Counted from the first letter of the stretch, positions 31,974-44,974 are shown. The stretch: 64,000 bases of DNA from Meandrina meandrites (GCA_963693305.1 OY855915.1:13921840-13985839); one strand, 5' to 3'. Numbers and translations are program-made. Notes: generated by a model from the letters alone, not told the origin.

Positions 31974-34900
31974 TACATGTTAATACATACCCGCTAAGTA
32001 AGACTTACGTCTCTGTGGACAAAATATGGACCATAAACAGGTAATAGAAACAAACCTCGCAGTGTCCCCGGAGACAGTCGATAGCACTCTGTATTTATTA
32101 TTCACCACTGAATTTTCCTTCAGCTGAATGACATGAGTTTATTCATTCAAGAAAGTTTTAGCCTGCATGATGGTTTCCGATTTCGAATTTGCATTGAGAA
32201 ATATCCTTTCATTCAAGTTAAATTTTTGTGTACAAGTTTATTTTTGTGTTTTGTGTGACTCTCAAGTATGAAAAAGAGAATAGTGAATACAATCTTAGCT
32301 TTTGGCCACATTTTAGAATAACTTTGTGCTCATACCTATCCGGGTTTCAAGCCGCACACGTCCTGATTATATATAATTGCGTGCAAATCCAAAAAAACCT
32401 GGATTTCAGTTTAGGTATATAACAAAACCCGTTGTTCCATACCAAGCTGAGCGGACTGATGATCTTTATTAGTCATCCAGTGTTTGAAATCCTCCTATGT
32501 ATATCGCACAATGCTTCCAGTCTTACTCAGTACATTAATAATTATTAAACTTTTAAACTGGATTCCACTGTAGTAAAGAATATAACTACCATGTTTAAAA
32601 AAACTTAGATCCTTTTAGAATTACTTGAATTATTCAGACTGACTCTCCTCGATTGCAAAGCCGTCAAACAAATTATTACGCCACAAAATTCAAAGCTTGA
32701 TCCATTCCTTCCATTCCAGTGCACAGTCATTTTGGAAACGTTTTCTTGAAGCCTTCAGAAATCTTAGTAGTCTTGTCACAGTTCGCACTTTAAGGTCCAG
32801 AAATCAAAATTTCTTTTTAAGTTAACTTGATAATAGGTTCTCTTAGCGTTTGATTGCTTTAAAATTGCCAAAGAAAGAATGTCGAAACTTTGGTTCATTC
32901 GACCTTTAAGTTCTTTGTATTAGTAATTTTAGACATTGTTATTGTTTGCAGTTTTGAATCTTGTGTAATGGAACATGGTGAATTGTCATAATTAGATTTT
33001 ATTCACGGCTTTGGAGGGTAAACATTGACTGGGAAGGTTTTTGGAAGCCTCAAAACCAGCAATGCTATGTCCAAGTTTTCTCCACTGATATAGAATTCAG
33101 GGCTTGATTCACTAGAAATGTAAACTTGGTGTACTTTATTGTGTTCTGGCAAAGGCAAATTTTAAAACTTCCTTTTCAAAAAAAGATACCATGTTTCCAA
33201 GTTTATTATCAAATTTTTACTCTCCTAGAAGCCAATAACCTTGTAATTTTTGAATTCGTCAATTTCATTCTTGCCAGAACGCAAAAGAGGTTACGATTTA
33301 TCACTAGGTTCTATAGTTGTTTAATTAGGTGCACTATTCTAGCTAAATCCTTGGACAGAAAGTCGCATTTACTGCAGTTTAACTTCAAGAGCTTGTAACA
33401 TCAGTCTTAATGGTGATTAACCAGTAAAACTACAATCATCGTATAATTCCATCATTACCTAAAATCTTTGATGAATTTTAGGGGAATCATTGTTCAAAAC
33501 TCAGAGAGATTACAGCTTTCCAAGATAAAACCCCTTCAAGAAATTTTGCTAATGAATTTATTAATGAGCAAGGGTCCTGTGAGACCTTAAGCTGCAAGAA
33601 AAAATATATGCTTTTCGGAGTGACCTTCTCCTTTTGCTTTAAGGTTACTGTAGACCTAATCATGGCCCAAATTTTGCACGAAAAAGGTTCTTCGCTCATT
33701 CAAAAACCTAAACATTGATTTATGGTTTGGTGAAAAAATTAATTTAAAATTGTTAAATAAAGATTGCAAGATATCGAGGAAAAACTGCTTTTGAGAAGAG
33801 TTAATAAATACATGTAGCAAAAGGTGTTGTAATCCTAATTGTGATGTTACCACTACAGAGAAGCCTTTATTAGAACATTAACTGTTTGTTTTCTTTGACT
33901 GTAGTTATATTTCATTTGATTGCATGATTTTCCAATACCAACACCAATACAGAAAGCAATATTTTTATAAATTCAGTTCATCGCCATGTCATGGGAGCAT
34001 ATTTTAGGTCTCTTCCTGAGCACACCCCTGTAGTTTGATAGGAGTTCTCCCTTCTGTAAAGAGTCTTGGAGTTTTTACGAAGTTTCTTGGGGACTTGGAG
34101 TCATTTTCAACCCAGAGTCAAGATCAGACGTAGGTCATGATTGTTGAGATTCTACTCATTTTCCTTTTCATTTTGCATTGTTGAATTTGTAATTTAATTT
34201 GTTTCCCTTGCTTAGACAACTGTGCATTTCTTTTTAGTTTTCACCGCAGATGTTGTAATAGTCGGCTCAGCTTGATCCCAATAAGACCAATAAATGTGTT
34301 GAAATTGCTGTCCATATTTTGCCTCACTGTAATCAGCAGTTTTCTTGCTTGCTAAAGTACAACTTTGTGAAATTTCCTTAAGTTCTTATGATGACTGATT
34401 AGTTTGAAATCATGCCTTTCTGGCAAGACAATTGATCAACTGTGCACACACAGAATTTAAATTTTGGTCAGCATTGAATCCAAAGAGTGCAGAAACTGAG
34501 TTCAGCCACCTTAAAACTACCATATACAATCATGGTTTTCTCTTGGTTTCTCACCTCCGAACGATGTAGCATGTCCATGTTAAATGCAGATACGTAAAAC
34601 CCTATATCAAGTTTAAGCTTAAAGAGCTGGCTTTTTAACTGTTGAAATGAAGTGATTGTGCAGAAAAACATAGCAGACTCCAAAGACACTTCCGCTTATG
34701 TCATTGGAATGTCAGTCACCAACAACTGTGCTTTCTGAGAACCACTCTCTCACACTTAACAAACAAGGATTTGCTTTTATATCACATAACTGTATTTATT
34801 CACTTAAGATCATAGGAATGATGACAAGTGCTTGGCATAATATTAAAAAATTTGCTGTGTACTGAATGAATGCTTGAAGATTGAGATGAGTTTTGCAAGT

Positions 34901-35309
34901 GATGAATGAAAGATCTGTCAGGTCAGTATTGTTTATAATGTAAAAACAGATCAATAAGTATTCCTGAGAAGGATGACTTGAGTAAATTAAAAAGTGTGAC
35001 TTTTATGGCATGCTGTTGTCCATAAATGACTTTTTGGATTTTGTCCATGTACTGTGTGACTTTTCACTTTTGTTTTGAGAATGCAAGCACTGTAATGAGT
35101 AACTTTTGAAAACAAATTGTCATAAGTACAAAATGTGGTCAAAAAAATTTCCTATTATTCTGGGTGTGTCTTATAACAGAGTATGTAGTTGACATTTTCA
35201 TTATGCTTACTTGTCACCTTTTACTGAGTGAATAAATACAGTATGTTAAAAAAGGAAAATTGATTAACGGTCTACATTAATACCCATCTTGAAATCTCCC
35301 AGAATTGCG
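31974..35309. other. Non-coding, nothing firmly recognised
   Basis: AT-rich sequence. ORFs at 33126-33398 and 33487-33853 have unremarkable composition and no splice or domain support. Confidence 0.35.
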
Positions 35310-35379
35310 ATGACTACAGACAAAAGAACGGTCACACAATATTTTCCTGTTCGACCTCCGCTTGAGAAAAAGTCAAGAG
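35310..35379 (+). CDS. Candidate exon with a PIP-box-like motif
   Basis: ATG at 35310 starts MTTDKRTVTQYFPVRPPLEK followed by KSR and an AGAG|GTAAGT splice donor at 35380. The KR-T-V-T-x-YFPVR core resembles PCNA-interacting (PIP) degrons such as that of KMT5A/SETD8, where LTDFYPVRRS occurs. The leading Q/N of a classic PIP box is a lysine here and the TD is TQ. No downstream exon was found. Family assignment is a suggestion only. Confidence 0.4.
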
Positions 35380-35435
35380 GTAAGTAGTGGTTTAACCATT
35401 TCTTTTTGGAATGTTGAATGGCTAACTTCATGGTC

Positions 35436-35835
35436 AGTGAAGAGTGAAATCGTTTCAACACCCAGTCAAGTTTATTATCGTAGTGTCAAGATTTTAAAAT
35501 ATGATTAAGCAATGTTTAACACATGCAAATATTGTACTATCTTGTTCAAGGTGATTTCATGTATCAGTATAAAGTCGAAACATTTCAAAATATTTTGTAT
35601 AGACAGAATGTTCTTAACATTTTTTGTTCACAAAAGGCAACAAACGATTGTTATTCATGTTCAGTGAAGGGTGAAATATTTTCAAAGACCCGATTAATTC
35701 TAAGCTTATTATCGTAGCACAGGTGATTTGTAAGTTGTTTAACACATGTAAAAATCGAACTCTCTTGTTCAAGGCGAATTTATAGCAAAGGTCCGAATCA
35801 TTTCAAATTATTTTACATAAATAAACCTTTTCAAT
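35436..35835 (+). repeat. Diverged tandem duplication of about 220 bp
   Basis: 35436-35650 and 35655-35835 share GTGAAG-GTGAAAT, TTATTATCGTAG, GTTTAACACATG, CTTGTTCAAGG and CATTTCAAA-TATTTT, in that order. Confidence 0.75.
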
Positions 35836-36197
35836 TTTAATAAAATTCGAAGAAAGGATTGAACAATCTGGAGGCAAAGCTCCACGACTACAAGAAAATA
35901 AATAGGGACTGCTGGTAGTCTAACTTTTATACTGTTAAGATTCACTCCCAAAATTTATTCTGCAGTAGCCGGCGTCCATTTCATGTGTTTTTTGACTTAA
36001 TGCAATGCAAAATTTTATTAGCGAAAATTTTTCTTTTACGATTACTACTTATGTAGACTATATTGGAAAACCTGTTTAACTAAAATAAGACAACAGTAAA
36101 AAACTACTGTTAACATCTGTGTGTTTAATTTTACAAGTGCTAAGTTAGCATTTGTTTAAATAAACCTGCATATTTTCACTCTATCTGCACAGAAACT

Positions 36198-36422
36198 TCA
36201 TCTTCTGAGATCCCAGCAAAAGATAACTGCACAGAAACAACGCGTCAATGAATGAAATGATGTCACTAGCAAAGCTTCTAGTGGCGTGTTTATGCAATCA
36301 AATGTTGCAGAAGCAAATCTTCCTCTCACTGCTTTGCTGGGGACATCATCTTCTTTCCTCAAGTGTTCTGCAAACCAATCCATGTGCAAATCGATGGATT
36401 GCGAGATCATGTTGGCCGAAAT
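36198..36422 (-). CDS. Possible exon, unknown
   Basis: The minus-strand frame reads MISQSIDLHMDWFAEHLRKE, DDVPSKAVRGRFASATFDCI and NTPLEALLVTSFHSL. The composition is protein-like and the GC content is above the surroundings. The frame ends at a stop at 36198-36200. No family recognised, and no clear splice sites except a CTGTGCAG near 36222. Confidence 0.3.
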   Translation of the reverse strand: MSANMISQSIDLHMDWFAEHLRKEDDVPSKAVRGRFASATFDCINTPLEALLVTSFHSLTRCFCAVIFCWDLRR

Positions 36423-37055
36423 AACAAAACTTGAGTTAAGAGGAAGGATGTTGGGTTAATGTTATGCTTCAAGAGCCAGTAAAACAGAACTCTACAACTG
36501 TAAAATTTTTAAAATTTGCCATGGGAGCATGTCCGGACCCATAGGAGGGGAAGGGTCATTGGCCCTCCCATTTATGTGCCCGGCTGCTTAATCCGTATGC
36601 CCTCCTGTCAGAAATCTTAATGAATCCCCTGACCATATGGTTGTATATTAAAACCAGGTGGTTTAGCCTTAAATATTTCGTATGTTATTGTTTATGTAAT
36701 GGATTAAGACTGCACAAACAATGAATGAAATGAACAGCTGATCAACCAGCAAGCATGTGCACAAAGCACGCTAGCGTCAGAACAACCAAACCAAGCAGAT
36801 AAACACTTAGAGTGTAGAGTTTCATCCTCATGGCTGTCTGACTATACGTTTTTATTTTGAGGAATTCAGGATAAGGTTTTGATCTTTTTTTACAAGGCCG
36901 CATTTCGGAAGACCTTTTCTCAAAGCTTTTAAACGTCAAAGAAATTCTGTCAGCGCTCAAAATATTTTTAGTCTGTTGAAAGTGTTTAGTTTTATTCATT
37001 TTAACAATTTACTCGGGATAAAAGCGAAATGCGCGAATGTAAATCGCAAAATTTG

Positions 37056-37091
37056 AAAACTGGGGAATATCATCTGATATTCCCCAGTTTT
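37056..37091. repeat. Hairpin palindrome, 17-bp arms
   Basis: AAAACTGGGGAATATCA, a two-base spacer, then its exact reverse complement. Next to it is a stretch with GTGACGTG and CCAATCA. Likely a terminus or core of a dispersed fold-back element. Confidence 0.85.
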
Positions 37092-37139
37092 GGCTGCATC
37101 ATGTGACGTGTTTAGACCAATCATAGGCACAAAAAATAT

Positions 37140-38068
37140 TTGATGGATTATAAAGACCTATAGGTAATATGGCTTACATATTGTTAATGGAATACAGCTC
37201 TTGATACAGGCCGCTTGTTATACCTCAAGATTTTCTCATGCCCCATTTTTCAGATATTAACTGGTTCAAAAGAAGGGAAACCGAAGCCATCTCGTGGGTC
37301 TGAAGCAGAAATGTAAACTCTGCATACCAACGCAACAAAATGTGAAACAAAGATATTGGTTACAGAACCGAACCTTATTTCACCATAAGCCTTCCAATTC
37401 AAAATTAAACGCCTAATGTAACAGATACTTTTTTAGTCTTTAAGATTCAGACTTCAATTTAAACTTAGCCAACTATTCAGATCACCTTGGGTAGCACAGA
37501 TTTATCTTTTCAGCACAGATTTATCTTAACTTCTTATAATTCTATGAATATGCCTAGTTATTCAAAGACATTAAGCAAATGTCAAATATTAAAATAATCC
37601 ACCAAACTTCTTTAATTTCAAAGCACAAGCTCTGAACCCTTCAAGTGAACTGAAAGATTATTTTGTAATATATATAATGTGGTAGCCACTATGACATACA
37701 ACTTTCACTCACTGAACAAATGAAATGGGACTATGATCACCAATGGTAAGGCATCATTGCCTTGAATACTCAATCTAAAATACTCTAAAGTAAATTGACA
37801 GTCTCAACTCAATACTTGAGTCAAAACTCAAAGTTTGTGTTTTTAGTTTCAAGTCGTGAGTATCAAGTCTTGAGGATTGAGCAACAACTTGTTCTCAAAT
37901 ATGCACACTCCTAAAGCCTTTTGAGGAAATGGTTTAGTTTTTTATCAAGAAAGAATGAAAGCCACTCGCACATCATGTGTACAAGAGTTTTATGTTGACC
38001 ATTAGTACGAAAATGGTGTTTCACATCCAATCTAGAATACAAACATTCAATGATATATTCAATGATAT
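37140..38068. other. Non-coding, nothing recognised
   Basis: AT-rich stretch. 37770-37890 is rich in variants of ACTCAA/TTGAGT but is not a regular array. Confidence 0.35.
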
Positions 38069-38266
38069 AAAGATGTTGCTGCATTTCACTGTATATGAAA
38101 TGGCTTCAAAACTCCAACTTCATAAGCACTTTGTTTAAATGGTTTGCTGTCAGCATTTGAATAACCAAACTTGTCCGTGCAGTAAATGTATCTTGTGTGT
38201 TTTTGACGGGGTTCAAGAAAGTGTGTAAATATTTTTTTATATTTTTTTCCATATTAATTTTTGCAG

Positions 38267-39124
38267 GATCTTCATGCCGTACACCAGTGACGAAACACTT
38301 AGAGAAAGCCCATTCCTCATTATGTGATGCTGAAGATGCCTATGGGGTGGATTAGTTACAGTTACACTTACCTGTATCCAGCACCCACAGACACCTACAT
38401 GTAAGAGCTCTGAACGGCAGGACCAGCCACTGTCACCAATCTTTGGTCATTCGCCAACTGTGTAAACACAAGTTGAAGGAAATGTTTGTATCAGAGATAC
38501 TGTAGTAAAATTAGTGGTAATGTTCAAGATGGTAATGACCAAGTCAATGCAGTTGCAGCTAATTGCATACCTTCTCAAGGTCTTCATTTGGAGCACATAT
38601 GGATTGAACTTTCTCCATTTTATTCATGACGACATTGTTGGGACAGTGATATCCAGTGTTATCACCCTCTTGTTATGGGAAGAGTTTGTTGTACATTTTT
38701 CCAAATATCTTATGTGAACATAAGCTTAAACTTGATTGAATGGCCTTTGGATGAATTGACTACAACCTACGGTTCTTCCATGCAGAGTCAGGTGTAAAAC
38801 TGGAAATAGAAGACTATTATCAAGTCTGCCAAGAAACTATGATGGCATATTTTGGTCACAAGTGGATTGCCTTGAATCGGGGCCCTATGTGGCAGTATGA
38901 TGAGGATGATTGTATCCCTCCCATTCTTAACAAAAATATGGAAGCTGTTGGTTATGCACCTGTATCAAATGATATCAGCACACTGTGGTCAAATTTGAGT
39001 AGCAGTGAAGTTTGTGAGCTATTACAACATGGTGTTGACCAAACAGAAATGGATAAAAGACACGGCGTCACCCAACAAAAGGGAAGACAGTCTCAAAATA
39101 GTTGGTATCTACAAACCAGGAAAG
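38267..39124 (+). pseudogene. Unknown gene, exon copy 1, decayed
   Basis: Runs from an acceptor TTTTTGCAG to a donor AGGAAAG|GTAAGT, as in copy 2. The intact part reads MAYFGHKWIALNRGPMWQYD, EDDCIPPILNKNMEAVGYAP and SNDISTLWSNLSSSEVCELL. The first half has several stops and frame changes (for example after AEDAYGVD), where copy 2 stays open. A downstream mini-exon at about 39404 carries a TAG that copy 2 does not. So copy 1 is the more damaged paralog. The protein family is unknown. Confidence 0.6.
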
Positions 39125-39170
39125 GTAAGTAAATATTAATATGGAATCTAATAACAGTACCACTTTCTAA

Positions 39171-39171
39171 A

Positions 39172-39213
<42 letters not shown>

Positions 39214-39240
39214 CATTATTATTATTATTATTATTATTAT
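39171..39240 (+). repeat. (ATT)n microsatellite
   Basis: About 23 ATT units with one ATC interruption, in the intron after the exon of copy 1. Confidence 0.97.
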
Positions 39241-40297
39241 GAGAAGAAAACCAAGTGACTAGGGTGTATATATTTACTTTCATGGTGTATGTAATAAGTC
39301 TCATTTAAAAAAAATTGTACATGTTGGTAAGGTGGTTTCACATTTACAGCAATTACTGTAAAATAACTGGTGTGTTTTCCTTTCTTTTGTACATTTGTTT
39401 TTAGGCACTTGTTAATATTGCTGGCCTGGGACCAACACAACTTAAAAAGAGGATCAGTTTTGTCTGGATTTTCTAGAGATGCTTCTATCGAGGTATATGC
39501 AGTTCTTTTCTCAATTAAATGTTGCAGGGTTCATATTCTGATATGGGGACATTTTTCTACATTAAACTACAGTGTGAGCACATGTACACTATAATCCTTA
39601 AGATCCTAACAATGCCAACTTTCAATAGCAGCCTTAGCAGTGCTTGGAGTATCCATTTCTAAGTCTGATCAATATCAAAATATGTCAGGGCTACACAAAC
39701 CTACTTTTTAAATAAAACTTCAGTGCTGGGCACCTCAGGTTTGATGATATGGAGCCTTCTTAGAGAACATGCTTGTAGCTCATAATAGTGTTATGAAAAT
39801 GAAAGAAGAACTTTGACTGATTCCTAACAAAGTGAGTAATCAAATTTCAAGGCCGCTGAACAATTATAGCTCACGTCCTAGTCCGCCGTAGCTTGCATAG
39901 GACGAAATAGTTTTTCAGTAGTGGTTTGCAAAAATTAAACTTGATTTTAAGATCACAAGCAAACTTGCCATTGGTAATGTCCACGTGAAATGTTTATTGT
40001 TTAGCAGCTTTCATGGTTAGACTGTGGTTTTGGTTAACTTTGGCCAATTTGATTCTCAACACTGTCATTGTTAAAAAGTGAAACTGCCATGGAAATTAAA
40101 AAATAAGCACTGTTTACTTAGCCCTCAATCATTCAAAGTATAGTTAAGTATCTGAGTTGAATAGAAGTGCCTTTGAAAGAAATTTATTTGTGTTAAAACC
40201 GGTGTACATCGTATACAGTCTGTTGTTAACTAACAGACTGGTGCAGTCATTGATCTGATGAGAAGGAATATTTTCAGGCTTAAAAAATCAGTGGCGT

Positions 40298-41340
40298 CAA
40301 TGATAATAATGGGGAATCAGTTGAGTTACTAATTGATTACCGCTTGATTAGTCTTTGATCATGTTGTGGATCATCATTATCAATAATGTCTGCTTATTCT
40401 TAGCTGTCCAATTTTTTTCCATGCAGCACATCTTGATGATTAATTTTTAGCCTGTTCAAACACCCCCTTCTTCAAGATGACAAATTGGAAGAAAGGAAGA
40501 CTTGGTGGGACAAATATCAGGCAGGTACGTGTCCATTTCTGACCAAATAGAAAAGATATATAAATTCACATTAAGTGTCAAGGTAACAAATATTTATTGC
40601 TAACAACTGTTTTTATGTACTTAATGGGACTTTTCTCCCTCAATTCACACCAGTTACCCTTAGTTGTCTGCCGCAACTTTGAATTAGCGTAAACACTGTG
40701 ATTCTGAACTATTAACAAAAGGATTTTCAGTGATTTGAACGGTTAACATATGGTTAACACCGATTAACAGCTATTAATGAAAGATACCTTGACATCTTCT
40801 GTTATTTCAAAAGACTTCCCTGTTAACCGTTGAAAAGCTCTGTTAACCGTAGTTTTTCGCTTTCTTTCTGTTGATCATTCAAAGTTAATTGACTGGTGCA
40901 CAATTTCATCTATTGCTTTCTAAATTCAAGGGGAGAAACAGCATTTCGAGAATTGCGGGATTCAGTGTTAAAATCCTGCGGGTTAGCGCGGGATACTGTA
41001 ACGTGAGCCCTGGTACCTGGCTATTTTCAAGTGAGCTATTATTGCAAAATGCCATCTCTACTATAGTCTAGAACTAGATTCTTTGGTCAGATACTTTTTA
41101 AATGACTACAACACGACCACTGGTCTTCAAAAGCGCTTGCCCTTCTCATAGTAGCATATTCGACCGCCATAGAAAAAAAAGCATGTGTGCGCCATTGACC
41201 TGAGAAGTCCCTATTTTGCCTGTAAAATTTGAATGAATAATATTTTTGAGGCGTAAATTATTTTTACAAAAGCAATTCGAAGAGTTTTAAATATACATGG
41301 CTCCTTAGCTCACCGGAATATCGTAATTCCTCAAAATTCC
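40298..41340. other. Non-coding, nothing recognised
   Basis: AT-rich. A cluster of GGTTAAC/GTTAACCG motifs occurs at 40738-40855. No gene seen. Confidence 0.35.
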
Positions 41341-41356
41341 TGAAAAAGCAGCTTAC

Positions 41357-41630
41357 ACAATCTTGGACAAAACTAGTTGAAACATACGATTTTCACGCAT
41401 TTCTCACTTATGTCTCGACTTGCAAGCAGGTTCAAAATATCTTATCCCCCTCCCCCCCCCCCCCCCTACTCAATGTTGTTTCTTGAGGTTTGCGGTTCAA
41501 CAGGCTTTGTTTTAAAAACACTTAAGCATTAACAACATTGAAATGGGGGGGAGGGGGTTGCAAAACTGAACTGTGTTGGCTAAATAAGTGGAAATTTGCT
41601 AAGTGTTTCAACAGTTTTGTCCAAGATTGT
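41357..41630. mobile_element. Fold-back (TIR) element with C/G-tract arms
   Basis: ACAATCTTGGACAAAACTAG TTGAAAC at the left is matched by the reverse complement of GTTTCAACAGTTTTGTCCA AGATTGT at the right. The inner parts also pair: CCCCCTCCCCCC with GGGGGGGAGGGGG, and CAATGTTGT with ACAACATTG. Arms are about 110-125 bp. Confidence 0.8.
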
Positions 41631-41631
41631 A

Positions 41632-42175
41632 GCACTTCACCTTGTTAGAAACAGAGGCCATTTTATCCGCCTGGAAAGGACATATATTTTGTTGGTACTT
41701 GGAAAGGAGAATGTCAGGTTTAAAGCCTGTTCAAACACTTTCTTTATGACTTTCGTTGATTTAGTATTTCTTCATGGTAGCAAACAAGCCTAAAAACAAA
41801 GATGAACTATTTTCAGTTTTGTCTGTGTAGGATGTACTATGAGTGAATTACTGTGGGCTTTTCCCTTTCTGGACATAAGCTGATTGTTTATGTGGTCAAT
41901 TTTCTAGGAGCCAATATTCTTGCCAACTGGTTCATGCCATGGGCCAAACATCCATTGTTTTCTTTTGTACAAAATTTTGCCCTTTATGTGATTAACAAGT
42001 AATCACAATGTGCCCTCATGCAATTAAGTATTAATTTCACTATCTTGTTTTTTTCTTTAAGTTTTCCAAATTGCCCTTGTCACTTTCCAACTCTAATTTT
42101 GTGACAACATTGAAAATACGTGTGAAATTAATCCTAATTGCCCTCGGGCCCATGCAATTACCTATGAAAATAAAC
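41632..42175 (+). repeat. Dispersed repeat, copy 1 of a pair
   Basis: Shares GTTAGAAACAGAG, TTTTGTTGGTACTT, GGAAAGGAGAATGTCAGGTT, ATTCTTGCCAAC and TAATTGCCCTCGGGCCCATG with 43850-44335, in the same order and orientation. A 42000-42110 segment here is absent from the other copy. Confidence 0.85.
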
Positions 42176-42800
42176 ATAAATGCGCTCCTTCAGAAAAATA
42201 AATTGATACTGCTAAACATACCTATCACCCATTATGGGATACTACGGTCAAAGTATTTCTATATGTGAGGTCCACCACTGACCATCTTGCATCAACAAAC
42301 CATCTGCAAAAAAAATGAATTATACTAAACAAAAATCACCAGTTCAATTAAGGTTAAGGCTGGCTGCCTCTAATTAAGCCAATTCAATCATCAAACACCA
42401 GACAACTACCATAAAACAGACATTTCTTTATATTTTCAATACTCATTCTTGCCCAGTGAGTGTGTTAATTGCTCTCATAACTTGAAATCAAAACAATATC
42501 TAAATTAAATATAACTGAATCCTAAAACCCCACTAATTAAAGCAGTTAAGCTAAAGACAGAGTCAACTGTAAAAATCCTAAATAACACCATGGCATTGGA
42601 ACTATTTCTTTAGTCAAGCTGGCCTGATCCTAAGATACAACTTTAAAGCAAAACCATAGTCAAACAGCAAGATGTAATTCTTTTCTACAGACTCTAGTCT
42701 GTTTGGTTTGGTTGTTTAACTTAAAAAACTTACCGTCTCTACAATCTTTCAAAAGACAGATCACGTTAATCAACCTTTCACAGAAAATTGAACATGAATG
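42176..42800. other. Non-coding, nothing recognised
   Basis: AT-rich sequence without supported features. Confidence 0.35.
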
Positions 42801-43042
42801 TAAGAGCTGTGTGTTATGTAGCACGTAATCTACTTAGAATAACTTATTTTAGAATTGTTAGAATTATTGTAAATAATGTAGTTAAATTTTAGTCTCTTTT
42901 TATTATAAATATCAAATCTAGGTTTTTAACTTTTATAATTTATGTTATTAATTTTATGTGTCCCCTATTAGTAGAGGGTTTCGACCCTCAGCTAGACTGC
43001 ATCGACACTTAAATAAAGTTATTGATTGATTGATTGATTGAT
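42801..43042 (+). mobile_element. LINE 3' end with UUCG hairpin and (ATTG)n tail
   Basis: GAGGGTTTCGACCCTC at 42974-42989 forms a six-pair stem with a UUCG tetraloop. Next come CACTTAAATAAAG and a tail of TTGA repeats ending at about 43042. A stem-loop followed by a microsatellite tail is typical of CR1/L2-like LINE 3' ends. No ORF remains. Confidence 0.65.
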
Positions 43043-43434
43043 ACTCATGCAGTTATACACATATGTCTGCTGGTCGGTAAACCGTTTTATTCAGTTAGGT
43101 TGTTCAGACACTCATACATGAAGAAAGGGGTGGAACACATAAGAAAACAACAAAATAATACTCAGCAATTATTCCACTCATGCACATTGGATATGGAATG
43201 GAATATAGGCAACAACTCGAGTAGTGCTAGCCTGAATTTCAGATGTCTTCCTCTAGTCGCGTACTCTCAAGAAGAGACGTCTAAATAAAATAGCTGCTAA
43301 TGCCATCCAGTGACATCACTACACTTCGCTTTAATTCATGCAGAAAAGTTTCTGTCAAGGCCATCACTTTGTGAAAGACAAATCGCTTTAATAAAGGAAT
43401 ACACGTTTAAAATTGTTTTAATAGTTTATCACAT

Positions 43435-43845
43435 ACGGGGCAAAATTACTGAACACTGATTGGTTGAGACAGAGGGCATTTTTTCTTAATCACGAGGGCA
43501 CTTTTTGGTAATCAAGAGGGCATGATTACTTGATCCTGATTGGCTGAGCGCGCATCGTCTGCACTGAGTTGGTTTCCCGCTTGAAACGAGTTTGAAAAAA
43601 GTTCAGAAACGCAATGCATCCGAGTTTGATATAAATGCGGTTATTTCATCAAATGTGAAAGAAAATCGATAGGCAGAAATGAGTAGTGCCTTGGTGGAAT
43701 AGAGAGAGGACTTTTCAATCCAAATTCGTTTGTCACAGCCCGAAAAAACTTCTGGACGATTGGCGCTGCACGGAGAAAAGAAATTATTCATGGCGGCTGA
43801 GACCACTAAATCGACACTGAAAGATAACATTTCTTCGTTTTGCTT
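43435..43845. repeat. Left part of the dispersed repeat, GAGGGCA-rich
   Basis: Three near-repeats of GAGGGCATTTTT, GAGGGCACTTTTT and GAGGGCATGATTAC, with CTGATTGGTTGAG and CTGATTGGCTGAG. This DNA precedes the second copy of the 41.6-kb repeat and may be its full-length 5' part. Confidence 0.5.
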
Positions 43846-43849
43846 GCTT

Positions 43850-44241
43850 CGCCTTATTAGAAACAGAGCCTGGAAAGGGCATAAATTTTGTTGGTACTTA
43901 CAGTTTTCGCTGTGGAAAGGAGAATGTCAGGTTCAAGAAGTTATTAAAGCTCGTTCGGACACTTTGTTTATGACTTTCATCGATGCAGCATTTCTGCGCG
44001 GTCGGACGCCTCGTAAACAAAGGTAAATAAAATTCTGACTGCATTCAGGTTTATCTGTGAAGGAACTATTATGAGTGAATTGCACATGCTGTGTTATGCT
44101 TACTTTTACTGTTTCTCGGCATAAGTTGATTTTTTATGTGGTCATTTTGCTACGAGCAAATATTCTTGCCAACCGGTTCACGCCATGGCAGATCTCGTTT
44201 AAGTTTTCTTTTGTACACAATTTTGCCCTTTATGTGATTCG

Positions 44242-44274
<33 letters not shown>

Positions 44275-44335
44275 GCGCGTGAAATTAATCCTTAATTGCC
44301 CTCGGGCCCATGCGATTACATATACAAACTGACAT
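43850..44335 (+). repeat. Dispersed repeat, copy 2 of a pair
   Basis: Homolog of 41632-42175. This copy is less decayed: it has CGCGTGAAATTAATCC and GCGACTCGGGCAATTTTGTG where copy 1 has T/A substitutions, consistent with CpG decay in copy 1. Confidence 0.85.
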
Positions 44336-44974
44336 GAAATGCATGAGATTTAAATCAACTGCATGCTATATTCTTTAAAGCACTGATTTAATCTGATCTG
44401 ATTTGCTTTACTGGCAATCAGAATAATATGTCCTAAGCTTTAGCTTATGCTGCAAACAAATACACTCTTGAGAACTTGATTCGCTTTAACTTGAATGAAT
44501 TTATTAAGACAGTTACAGAGGCAGCAAGAAAAGGAATTCAGTACAAGAATATCCTACTTGATCGTGGACACTGAGATCAGAAATCACCTGTTGGACATAA
44601 CAAAACAACAAAGTTTTATTCGAAAAAATACTCCGTGTCAGAGCGGTCACCGCCACTAATTTAAAACCTACCAGCTTTCCATATTGATTCTACATCTGTA
44701 GAAAAACTGAAAGAATAGTAAAATAATAACTAATAAATTATTTTTTGGATCAGAAGGTGAACTCTTTGCAGCCATTTCAAAATTACACTCTGCGTTGAAA
44801 TTTACTTATAATCACACATAATTATGCGAATGATTTTTATATCAACCAATTAAAATCACTACTTGGTTTTCAGGAAGTGATGTCTCTGGGCAGCATTATT
44901 ATGTTCAGACATCTCTTCTTGGGCCTAAGTGACCAGAGAGAGACATAAATTCAGACTAGGGTAGTGCCTCATTG

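Larger units (their letters stand above)
38069..40297 (+). repeat. 2.2-kb segmental duplication, copy 1
   Basis: Begins AAAGATGTTGCTGCATTTCA and ends CAGTGGCGT. Near-identical to 46682-48864, same orientation, 8.6 kb apart. It has about 45 bp, near 38180-38220, that copy 2 lacks. Both copies contain the same (ATT)n tract and exon-like ORFs. Confidence 0.95.
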
